Shown here one piece after another: positions 1 to 7,092 of a DNA stretch of 24,050 nucleotides. A program made the position numbers and the translations under genes. The stretch is taken from contig DAOUFU010000314.1 of the NCBI GenBank assembly GCA_034429275.1, positions 1 to 24,050 on the forward strand, in the 5' to 3' direction. Under the pieces are notes generated by a model. That model was not told the DNA's origin. It worked only from the letters and a program-made list of their open reading frames with translations, and did no database searches. Position 1 is the stretch's first letter; the number at the start of each line of letters is the position of its first letter. Source of the stretch: DAOUFU01 sp034429275 (GTDB taxonomy: Bacteria > Chloroflexota > Anaerolineae > Aggregatilineales > Aggregatilineaceae).

Positions 1-1
1 C

Positions 2-583
2 CGTGCCTCCCAAGAAAACACCGCGACCATCTTTGCCGCCGGCCGGTTTGGAAATGTGCTGGGCAGCCGGGGCAGCGTAGTACCCACCTTCACGCGCCAG
101 ATTGATGCCGGAGGCCCGGTAACGGTCACCGATGAAAAAATGGTCCGCTACTTTATGTCCATCCCCGAAGCGGTCAACCTGGTCATCCACGCCACCTGCC
201 TGACCGATGGCAACGACCTGTTCATGCTGCGGATGGGCGAACAGGTGCCCATCATCGAGCTGGCCGAACGCATGATCCGACTGCGAGGGTTGCGCCCGCG
301 CATCGACATCCCTATCCGGATCACCGGCGTTCGCCCTGGCGAGAAACTCTTTGAGGAACTGCACACATCCTACGAACACACCCACGACACCCTGCACCCG
401 GATATTGTGCACCTCAACGGCACTCGCTGCGATTGGTCGAACGGTGGGTTCCTGAACCAGGTGAGATACCTCGCTGCACACGGCCTATCAGCCGACGATG
501 ACAAGGCTGTCCTGCAGCAGCTAACGGCCCTGGCCCAATCGGTCATCTGCGACGACGAAGCTGTTCCTTGCGAGGCATCGTAA
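2..583 (+). CDS. FlaA1/CapD-type nucleotide-sugar 4,6-dehydratase, 3' part (5' truncated by window)
   Basis: The reading frame is open from the left edge and ends at TAA 581-583, so only the C-terminal ~193 residues are present. Upstream of the first possible GTG (56) the frame already encodes conserved family sequence (RFGNVLGSRGSVVPTF), so 56 is not the start. Further family marks are GGPVTVTDEKMVRYFM, the SIPEAVNLVIHA helix and PGEKLFEEL. These belong to the short-chain dehydrogenase/reductase family of FlaA1, WbpM and CapD, which convert UDP-GlcNAc or a similar nucleotide sugar to a 4-keto-6-deoxy sugar for capsule, O-antigen or glycan synthesis. The NAD-binding Rossmann motif and catalytic YxxxK lie outside the window. 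Exact substrate and membrane anchoring cannot be judged. A strong terminator follows. Confidence 0.9.
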   Translation, partial: RASQENTATIFAAGRFGNVLGSRGSVVPTFTRQIDAGGPVTVTDEKMVRYFMSIPEAVNLVIHATCLTDGNDLFMLRMGEQVPIIELAERMIRLRGLRPRIDIPIRITGVRPGEKLFEELHTSYEHTHDTLHPDIVHLNGTRCDWSNGGFLNQVRYLAAHGLSADDDKAVLQQLTALAQSVICDDEAVPCEAS

Positions 584-606
584 CAGGATCAAGCGTGCGT
601 CTCGCG

Positions 607-633
607 CCCGCCAATGATGGCGGGCTTTGTTTT
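607..633 (+). terminator. Rho-independent terminator after the dehydratase gene
   Basis: Perfect 6-bp stem CCCGCC (607-612) / GGCGGG (619-624) around the loop AATGAT, followed by a T-rich tail (CTTTGTTTT). It lies 24 bases after the stop codon and separates this gene from the secreted protein downstream. Confidence 0.85.
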
Positions 634-732
634 CCACTCCCCGAAAGATGCCACCCACTACTGGTATGTCCGAGGGCAAAGTATTATGATTAGGGTGCGC
701 TTCTGCAAGACTTGATAAAGGGGCAAAAACAA

Positions 733-1326
733 ATGAAAAAGTCACTTCGTATTTTCGTGTGCCTGCTCACTCTTGTTGTTTTTACAGTCCCAATGATGGC
801 GGTCTCTGCCCACGCCAACGCTGCCCCGCCGCCGCTGCTCTATGTCAACAGCAAAGATTCCGCCCATCCCTTGCTCTTCCAGGCGCTTATGCCCGGCGAA
901 GAAGCCGATGGCGCAAAACTGGCCCCTACCGCCAGCATCCCGGCAGGAACGACAGAAGCTTCGGTCTATGTCGCGTTTACAAATACCGGCTGGTGGACTC
1001 AGGGAACCATAGGGCTGCTGACCGGCCAGATGGTCCGCGAGAACCAGTATGTGGCCCTGGAAGTCGATGAGACCGGCGCGCCGCTTGCAGAGGGCGAAAT
1101 CTATGCGCTGAAGTACTACGCCGGCTATTTTCTGCTGACGGCGGTGATCCAGGAGCCGCAGCGGCTGGGCGTCTTCCAGCTGACGACCGAGGGCGGCATC
1201 ACCGTAACCGGGCGAACCACTGTGCTTGAAGGCACGACCATCACCCAAAGCACCGCCGAATACCAGGTGCTCCCCGAATCGCCGCTGGGCAATGTGGTCC
1301 TGGACTGCCACATCAGCGCGCCATAA
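733..1326 (+). CDS. Small secreted protein of unknown function
   Basis: I do not recognise this 197-residue protein. It begins with a clear Sec signal peptide: basic MKKSLR, a hydrophobic stretch to about residue 23, and a probable cleavage after AHANA near residue 30. The mature part is rich in Thr, Gly, Val and Glu, with alternating hydrophobic stretches that suggest an all-beta domain. It has only one Cys (near the C-terminus) in the mature part, no transmembrane segment and no lipobox. ATG 733 was chosen because AAAGGGG sits 8 bases upstream and the signal peptide starts there; an in-frame TTG at 712 has no such support. A -10-like TATTAT is at 682-687 without a good -35. It is a single-gene unit between two terminators. 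Confidence 0.8.
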   Translation: MKKSLRIFVCLLTLVVFTVPMMAVSAHANAAPPPLLYVNSKDSAHPLLFQALMPGEEADGAKLAPTASIPAGTTEASVYVAFTNTGWWTQGTIGLLTGQMVRENQYVALEVDETGAPLAEGEIYALKYYAGYFLLTAVIQEPQRLGVFQLTTEGGITVTGRTTVLEGTTITQSTAEYQVLPESPLGNVVLDCHISAP

Positions 1327-1358
1327 TTACCGCTTCTGAACTTCACAGGCAAGTCATC

Positions 1359-1390
1359 GCGGGGCCGCGGCACAGCGGCCTCGCTGTTTT
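1359..1390 (+). terminator. Rho-independent terminator after the secreted protein gene
   Basis: A 10-bp stem pairs 1359-1368 (GCGGGGCCGC) with 1375-1384 (GCGGCCTCGC), with one G-T pair and the six-base loop GGCACA, followed by TGTTTT. The T tract is on the plus strand only, so it serves the gene ending at 1326 rather than the convergent membrane protein gene. Confidence 0.85.
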
Positions 1391-1399
1391 GATGACAGG

Positions 1400-3013
1400 T
1401 TATGGCTCGTAGAACTGGTAAATGGCAACGGTGGTGTTTTCAAAAACCCGTTTCAGGTAGTCCGCGTCCTCCGGGTCAAACCCACCGATCTCTCGCTCTT
1501 CGTCGCCGAAGTAGACATAATCGACATCGAGGCGCTCTAGTATAGCGATCCGCTCGGCCTGTGAGGTGGTTACATCGAAAAAGGTCTTTATATCCAACCA
1601 TCGATCTCCCACCGATGGTGTGATCAAGTGATGTCCCGTGACGGTACGCACCATCACCCAGGCAGGAATCACGTTGCTGTGTATTGGCCCTGCAAAAACC
1701 ACAAGGTCATGATCACTCGTTTGAGCAGCCCCGCGCAGCCATTGCACGGCCTGGTGAGAATCGTGGTCCAGGTAGGCGAAGGTTTCCCCTGGCGCAGCGA
1801 CATAGGCGAGGCCTTGCGCTAAAAGCAAGATCGGCGAGAGGGTCAGGCATGAAAAGGTGATCAGACCCAACCGGCGAGCGGCGGAAGATGTCCAGCGCGC
1901 CGCCAGCCGTGGAGCCAAACTGCGCCGCCATATCATCGCCGACAGCAGGATCACCGGGATTTGCCACCCTTCGATAAAGCGCCGCTGGATGTTCACCGGC
2001 AGGTACATCAGCACAAGCACCACCACGAACCACAGGGTCGTCAGATAAAGCGACTGCTCCCTTTGCCGGAAAACTACGACTACCCCGGCAATTGCCAACC
2101 AGAACAACGGGCCATAAAGAATGAAAGCCACCGACCACACCGGCGGCGCTGGCATCTGGTTATTCGACATCCAGGCGGCCAGTACATCGTCATGGAGGGT
2201 AACGACGACCAGTGCGCCCGCTGTCAGCATCACTGGGGCAAAGACGGCGGTTATACGCGCCCCTTCACGCCACAGGATGCCCCGTGCCTTCCGGCAGCGC
2301 AGCAGCCACATCCCACCTACAACGACTCCTACCACCGCAAGCTGGTGAACATGGACCAATGCGATTCCGATGCCGCTCAATAATGTCACCAAAGCAGCAG
2401 ACCAATTCCCGGTGGTCGAAAACACCTCCGCTGCCACCATCATCCACACCATGAAGCTCATGACAAACGTGAAATGCGGATTGACCATCAGCGATCCGAA
2501 GGAGGTGGCCTCAGAAATGTATAGATCGGGCGCGGCAGCCATCTCGGTGGTGTTGAGAATCAAGACACTGAACAGACTCAGCCCACCAGTAAAAAGCAGG
2601 AGTGCAAACGCCAGCTTTCGCTCCATCTCATCGCGCGTGCGCTGCGAGATGAAGTGATACGCAGTGAGCGCGAACAACGCAGCACCAAACAACCGGGCCA
2701 GGTGGAACACCAGCGGCACTGCCAATCCGGTCAGGTGGGCCACGTGGCCCAACAGCAGATAGACCATATACAAAGGAACGGGGGTGCTTCGCTCAGCAGT
2801 GTAGGGGACGACATAAAGCCAGTGTCCTTGTTCGCCCTGGCGCATATTGGCCAGGTAGGAATTCATGTCCGCCGGGTTATATAACACGCCGGTGAATATC
2901 TGGTCCGCGGGAGTCAGGATCAGTCCAACCAGGAAAGGCGTGCTGCCCGCCAATAGAAAAATGGCCGTGTATATGTAGACCCACCAGGGGGTACGCCCGA
3001 TCGCAGCGCGCAT
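1400..3013 (-). CDS. Multi-pass membrane protein, GT-C glycosyltransferase-like
   Basis: This 537-residue integral membrane protein shows about ten to eleven hydrophobic segments from residue ~12 to ~405. A soluble domain of roughly 115 residues follows, with DVDYVYFGDEE and LKRVFENTTVAIYQFYEP near the end. Many transmembrane helices plus a C-terminal tail ending in a beta-strand of the VAIYQF type are common in GT-C-fold polyprenyl-phosphate-sugar-dependent transferases and related uncharacterised Chloroflexota proteins. I cannot point to an unambiguous catalytic Asp motif, so the enzymatic role is inference. ATG 3013 is preceded by AGGT six bases upstream, a modest ribosome site. The gene diverges from the PotD-like lipoprotein gene. 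No terminator was found on its strand. Confidence 0.6.
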   Translation of the reverse strand: MRAAIGRTPWWVYIYTAIFLLAGSTPFLVGLILTPADQIFTGVLYNPADMNSYLANMRQGEQGHWLYVVPYTAERSTPVPLYMVYLLLGHVAHLTGLAVPLVFHLARLFGAALFALTAYHFISQRTRDEMERKLAFALLLFTGGLSLFSVLILNTTEMAAAPDLYISEATSFGSLMVNPHFTFVMSFMVWMMVAAEVFSTTGNWSAALVTLLSGIGIALVHVHQLAVVGVVVGGMWLLRCRKARGILWREGARITAVFAPVMLTAGALVVVTLHDDVLAAWMSNNQMPAPPVWSVAFILYGPLFWLAIAGVVVVFRQREQSLYLTTLWFVVVLVLMYLPVNIQRRFIEGWQIPVILLSAMIWRRSLAPRLAARWTSSAARRLGLITFSCLTLSPILLLAQGLAYVAAPGETFAYLDHDSHQAVQWLRGAAQTSDHDLVVFAGPIHSNVIPAWVMVRTVTGHHLITPSVGDRWLDIKTFFDVTTSQAERIAILERLDVDYVYFGDEEREIGGFDPEDADYLKRVFENTTVAIYQFYEP

Positions 3014-3108
3014 GGTTGACCTATGGTTGATGTCTCCAGCAGTGGGAGGTGAGATCCGTCCGATGACTTCACAGCACAGGCTACTTCATTTGTACACGAC
3101 CTGACCAC

Positions 3109-3139
3109 TTGACACAAAACAAGGCGCATACTGTGTACT
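3109..3139 (+). promoter_or_regulatory. Candidate sigma-70-type promoter for the PotD-like lipoprotein
   Basis: A consensus -35 TTGACA lies at 3109-3114. The best -10-like hexamer is TGTACT at 3134-3139 (4 of 6 matches), with a long 19-base spacer. On the opposite strand TTGTGT, 17 bases, then TACAAA overlaps the same stretch, so divergent overlapping promoters are possible. Confidence 0.3.
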
Positions 3140-3235
3140 GCGCACAGAATCGCACAGGCCAGAAGGGTGATGTATGATCAAGAATGCGGGACGACCGAGG
3201 GCCAGTTGTTGGGGAATCAACTGTGTGAGGTCATC

Positions 3236-4357
3236 ATGCGTAGAATGCACCAGGTTGCAAGCAGAGCTTGTATCGCAGGGCTGCTGGCGACGGTAATGAT
3301 CCTCACCGTCTCCGGCTGCGGGTCCGGCGATGAGTCTTCACCTCCAATGGCCCCAACCGAACCTCCATCAGCGCCGGAGCTTGTTTTTTACGATTGGGAA
3401 GAAGACATTCCCCAATCCGTGATCGATGCCTTCACCGCCGAGTTCCAGATCAAAGTGACCTATCTGACCTACGAAACCTCCGAGGAAGGAGCACAGAATA
3501 TCCGCGATGGAAAAGTTTACGACGTGGTAGTGATGGAAAATCACTATGTCGCGGTGCTGGCCGCCGAAAAACTGCTGGCAGAGATCAACTACAGCCGCGT
3601 CCCCAACTTTGATCACATCCTGCCCGGTTTCCGCGACCAGATTTACGATCCCGGAAACTTCTTCAGCGTGCCGTTCAACTGGGGCACGACAGCCCTGGTG
3701 GTGCGCAGCGATCTGATAGACCCACCGGTGACTCGCTGGGCGGACCTGTGGGATACGCGTTTCAGCGGTCGGATCGGCCTGTGGAAAATGAAACGTGAAG
3801 TGATCGGCTTTACCCTCAAATCGCTGGGCTATTCGGCTAATTCGGAAGACCTCGCTCAGATCGAAGAGGCGGGTCGTCGGCTGATGGCGCTGGCCCCGTC
3901 CGTGCGCTTCATCGACGACAGCGAGAGCGTCACCTCGGCCCCTTTGCTGCTCAGCGGCGATATTGTCATCGCTCACGGCTATGCCTATGATGCCCTCACC
4001 GCGCGAGCGGAGAATCCTGCCATCAGCTATGTGCTGCCGGAAGAAGGCCCGCTGCTCTGGGGCGACAACTTCGTCATTCCGGCCAACAGCCCCAACAAAG
4101 ACATCGCCGAGTTGTTCATCAATTTTCTGCTACGTCCAGAAGTTGCCGCGCAGATCGCCAGGGCCAATACCTACGCAACGGCCAACGCGGACGCTATCGC
4201 CTTGCTCGATGACACGCTGCGCAATGACCCGGTAATTTACCCACCGGGCGAAGACCTGGCACGGGCGGAAGTCTTGCTGCCTCTCGACCCCAAAGTAGAA
4301 GCCGTGTACGTCCGCATCTGGGCCGAGTTTGTCGCCGCGGTCGAAGCCAATCCATAA
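3236..4357 (+). CDS. PotD/spermidine-putrescine-like solute-binding lipoprotein (orphan)
   Basis: The 373-residue protein is a periplasmic-binding-protein-type receptor. It has a basic N-terminus, a hydrophobic segment and a lipobox LTVSGC with Cys28 as the lipidation site, then a Pro/Ser/Glu linker and LVFYDWEEDIPQSVIDAFTA, the usual opening strand of PotD-type type II binding proteins. Other family marks are YDVVVMENHYV, SVPFNWGTTALVV, WADLWD, LSGDIVIAHGYAYDAL and FVIPANSPNKDIAELFINFL. Such proteins capture polyamines or related solutes for an ABC importer. ATG 3236 was chosen because GAGG lies 5 bases upstream and gives a normal lipoprotein signal; an in-frame GTG at 3167 would add 23 unlikely residues. 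No potABC genes are adjacent, and the next gene is an unrelated FtsX-type permease. The ligand is unknown. Confidence 0.85.
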   Translation: MRRMHQVASRACIAGLLATVMILTVSGCGSGDESSPPMAPTEPPSAPELVFYDWEEDIPQSVIDAFTAEFQIKVTYLTYETSEEGAQNIRDGKVYDVVVMENHYVAVLAAEKLLAEINYSRVPNFDHILPGFRDQIYDPGNFFSVPFNWGTTALVVRSDLIDPPVTRWADLWDTRFSGRIGLWKMKREVIGFTLKSLGYSANSEDLAQIEEAGRRLMALAPSVRFIDDSESVTSAPLLLSGDIVIAHGYAYDALTARAENPAISYVLPEEGPLLWGDNFVIPANSPNKDIAELFINFLLRPEVAAQIARANTYATANADAIALLDDTLRNDPVIYPPGEDLARAEVLLPLDPKVEAVYVRIWAEFVAAVEANP

Positions 4358-4400
4358 CAAAGCACAACTTGCCGGGGTTTCAATCGTACACTTAATACGC

Positions 4401-4406
4401 TATATT
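4401..4406 (+). promoter_or_regulatory. Candidate -10 box for the FtsX-type permease gene
   Basis: TATATT (5 of 6 matches to the consensus) in an AT-rich stretch 33 bases before ATG 4439. The best -35 at 17 bases spacing is TTTCAA (4378-4383), which is weak. It suggests the permease has its own start of transcription although the upstream gene is on the same strand. Confidence 0.35.
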
Positions 4407-4438
4407 AGCTTCGTCCAACGTGTGGAGAGGACCCCCCG

Positions 4439-6883
4439 ATGATCGGCACCCGCTTACGGAAGATCCTGCGAGACATCCGCTCTCGCAAAATGCGCACCAC
4501 GCTGGTTGCGTTCAGCATTTTTGTCGGCGTGTTCGGCACCGTCACTTTGTTCACCATGGGCGAACTGCTGGTTCGCCAGCTTCGCAAGGATATCAAACAG
4601 GACGAGCTGGCAATGGTGCGCTCGTTCCAGGCGCTTCCCCCTGGCGCGCAAGCCGACAACGCCGCCGTGATGGAACTGCTCCAGGATTTTCCCGGTGTAA
4701 CACGGGTGGAAGGCCAGGCGGTCTCGCCCATGTCGTGGAAGAAGCCCGACAGCAGCGACTTTGAGACCGGCTGGGTCTTCGCCTATTCGGTGCCGTTCGA
4801 CCAGATACAGCTTGAGCCGCCACGCCTGGTTGAGGGCGACTACCCCGTGCCGGGCCAGAAACAGGTGATGATCGAGCGCCGCATGGCCGAAAAATACGGC
4901 CTCGGCATCGGCGATTCTATGACGGTGCGCGTCCTGAGCCAGGTGAGCGATAACCAGCAGAACGCCCCCGAAGAAACCTGGACGATCTCCGGGCTGATGT
5001 TCTTCCCCTATGGCTACAGCACCTTCACGACCATCCTGCCATCGCAGATGGTGTTCGCCAATGTCGAGGATGCCCAGGCCATCACGGGGACCGATGCCTT
5101 TTCCTCGATCTACGCCCGCTTCACCGATTTTCCCGCTGCCAAAGATGGCGTAGACCGGTTCACCCAGACCATCGCCAGCTCAACGCCCTATATCCCCGTC
5201 TTCACCATGACCGAAGACCCGGCGAAGAACAGCCAGATCACCGGCTCGGAGACGATCAGCGGCGTGATGGGCAGCCTGGGCCTGCTGGCGCTGATTGTCT
5301 CCGGCTTCCTGGTCTTCAATGTGCTGTCAGCCATCGTCACCGAGCAAAAGGCCCAGATCGGCATCATGAAGAGCATCGGGGCCTCCCGCTGGGATAATTT
5401 CGTGATCTATTCGGGGATGGCGCTGGCATACGGCATCCTGGGCGTGATCCCCGGCGTGCTGCTGGCGATCCCCAGCGGCTACATGGCCGCACAAGGACTC
5501 GCAGAATCCTTCAACTCCCACATCGACAGCTTCGGCATTTCGGGGTCAGCGATCCTGCTGGGCGTGGTAGTCGGCCTGGCGATCCCGGTGTTGGCCTCGC
5601 TGCTGCCGGTCTTCAGCGGGACGCGCGTCCGCATCATCGAAGCCATCACCGACCTGGGCATCAGCGGCAGCTATGGCAGCGGCCTCAGCGCGCGCATCAT
5701 CGGCAGGCTGCCAGTGCCGATCACCGTGCGCCAGGGCATCAGCAACGTGGTGGGCAAAAAGGGGCGTATGGTCTTCACCGGCATCACGCTGATGGTTGCT
5801 GCTGGAGCTTTCATGGGCGTGTTCGCCGTCTTTGTCTCGATTGATGACGTGATCCAGGGCTTTTTCAACGCCTATGCCTTCGACCTGGTGGTGGCCCCGA
5901 CCGATGTCGCCCAACTGGACAAATCCGAAGCCCTGGTGCTCAACACCTTCGACGACCTGAGTCTCAAGGGGCCATACAGCTCGATCGCCATCGACATCGA
6001 CGGTTTCGACTATGTATTCGACCCCACCAGCGGGCCGCCCGCCCTGTTCGCGAATGGTTACGACCCGGCCACCGAAGGATTCGATCTGAAGCTGCAAGAG
6101 GGCCGGGGCCTGGATGCCAACGATCCAAACGGCGTCGTGGTTGCCCGCGTGACCACCAGCTACATGAATAAACACGTCGGCGACCGGCTGGTGATTCACG
6201 CCGGGGGCAACACGGGCGAATACACCATTGTGGGCATTGCCGATTTCCCCTATCACGCCGTGTGGTTCAACTGGCAGACGCTCTCGAAACTGGCAGGGTA
6301 TGTCGGCACCGATGGCGAACCTGTGCCGACAGGCTTCATGCTGCGCATGAACGGGGACTCGGTCACTGCCGACCAGGTGGAGGACCGGATCAAGGACATC
6401 GACGAGACGCTGCTCTCCAATGGCGTGACGGCGGTGTATTCCAACATCGTGCTGTTCAAAGAGACGCTTTCCAGCATGATCTCGATGTTCCAGATGATCT
6501 TCAACCTGACAGCCCTGCTGATCGCCCTGGTGGGGGCGGTCGGGCTGCTCACCGCGCTTTCGATGAGCGTGTTCGAGCGGCAGAAAGAGATCGGCGTGAT
6601 GCGCTCGGTCGGTGCAGGATCGATGACCATCGCGGCGCAGTTCCTGACCGAAGGGTTGATCGGCGGGCTGCTGGCCTGGCTGATCGGCGTGCCGCTGAGT
6701 TATGTGCTGGGCCAGGGGCTGCTTTCTGCCCTGCAGTTGGGCGATGCCTACCCGATGCGCTATCCAATCGAAGCGCCCATTGCCGGGCTGATCGGGATGA
6801 TCGTGGTCACGGTGATCTCCAGCCTGTGGCCGTCGCTTTCGGCGGCTCGCAAGACGGTATCCAACATCCTGCGCTACCAGTAA
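4439..6883 (+). CDS. ABC3-type (FtsX/MacB-like) permease with two FtsX units
   Basis: The 814-residue membrane protein has a duplicated layout. A first transmembrane helix (~residues 21-41) is followed by a large extracytoplasmic MacB-type domain, then an FtsX helix bundle (~275-400) containing the cytoplasmic EQKAQIGIMKSIGAS motif. A further transmembrane segment (~440) precedes a second extracytoplasmic domain and a second FtsX bundle (~680-805) with ERQKEIGVMRSVGAG. The two E-x-x-x-IG-x-M-(K/R)-S-(I/V)-GA motifs mark the coupling region that meets the ATPase. Such permeases export lipoproteins, peptides or lipids, or transmit force across the membrane; the cargo here is unknown. GGAGAGG ends 8 bases before ATG 4439. 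No ABC ATPase gene is next to it, so the partner must be encoded elsewhere. A strong terminator follows. Confidence 0.88.
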   Translation: MIGTRLRKILRDIRSRKMRTTLVAFSIFVGVFGTVTLFTMGELLVRQLRKDIKQDELAMVRSFQALPPGAQADNAAVMELLQDFPGVTRVEGQAVSPMSWKKPDSSDFETGWVFAYSVPFDQIQLEPPRLVEGDYPVPGQKQVMIERRMAEKYGLGIGDSMTVRVLSQVSDNQQNAPEETWTISGLMFFPYGYSTFTTILPSQMVFANVEDAQAITGTDAFSSIYARFTDFPAAKDGVDRFTQTIASSTPYIPVFTMTEDPAKNSQITGSETISGVMGSLGLLALIVSGFLVFNVLSAIVTEQKAQIGIMKSIGASRWDNFVIYSGMALAYGILGVIPGVLLAIPSGYMAAQGLAESFNSHIDSFGISGSAILLGVVVGLAIPVLASLLPVFSGTRVRIIEAITDLGISGSYGSGLSARIIGRLPVPITVRQGISNVVGKKGRMVFTGITLMVAAGAFMGVFAVFVSIDDVIQGFFNAYAFDLVVAPTDVAQLDKSEALVLNTFDDLSLKGPYSSIAIDIDGFDYVFDPTSGPPALFANGYDPATEGFDLKLQEGRGLDANDPNGVVVARVTTSYMNKHVGDRLVIHAGGNTGEYTIVGIADFPYHAVWFNWQTLSKLAGYVGTDGEPVPTGFMLRMNGDSVTADQVEDRIKDIDETLLSNGVTAVYSNIVLFKETLSSMISMFQMIFNLTALLIALVGAVGLLTALSMSVFERQKEIGVMRSVGAGSMTIAAQFLTEGLIGGLLAWLIGVPLSYVLGQGLLSALQLGDAYPMRYPIEAPIAGLIGMIVVTVISSLWPSLSAARKTVSNILRYQ

Positions 6884-6938
6884 CAGCGCGGCAGGATTCG
6901 CCGCCAGTGATGGCGCAGCAAAGTACCCGGATCGATGT

Positions 6939-6967
6939 CCCCCTGACCGCGCAGTCAGGGGGTTTTT
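6939..6967 (+). terminator. Rho-independent terminator after the permease gene
   Basis: Perfect 9-bp stem CCCCCTGAC (6939-6947) / GTCAGGGGG (6954-6962), loop CGCGCA, followed by five T (6963-6967). It isolates the permease gene from the L,D-transpeptidase gene. Confidence 0.92.
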
Positions 6968-7051
6968 GTCTATGGTGACGCCCGGCCTCCCCGCGCCCTA
7001 CGCTCCACTGGCGCTTGTCCGGCGGGGGCATCGCCTGCGGGTATTGTCCCG

Positions 7052-7057
7052 TATAAT
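7052..7057 (+). promoter_or_regulatory. Candidate -10 box for the L,D-transpeptidase gene
   Basis: A consensus TATAAT lies 35 bases before ATG 7093 and downstream of the preceding terminator. No convincing -35 hexamer is found at 16-18 bases upstream, so the promoter may need an activator or another sigma factor. Confidence 0.4.
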
Positions 7058-7092
7058 GCTCGTAGACTCGATGTCAGGTGGATGGTGAACCC

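Noticed and set aside
607..624. CCCGCC-N6-GGCGGG as a third copy of the CTCCGCC palindrome
   Set aside because: The loop differs in length, ATTCACC is absent and a T run follows, so it is an ordinary terminator of the preceding gene.
5546..6256. A 236-codon open frame antisense to the FtsX-type permease
   Set aside because: Opposite a continuous membrane-protein gene; His/Asp/Ala-rich composition is a by-product of the sense codons.
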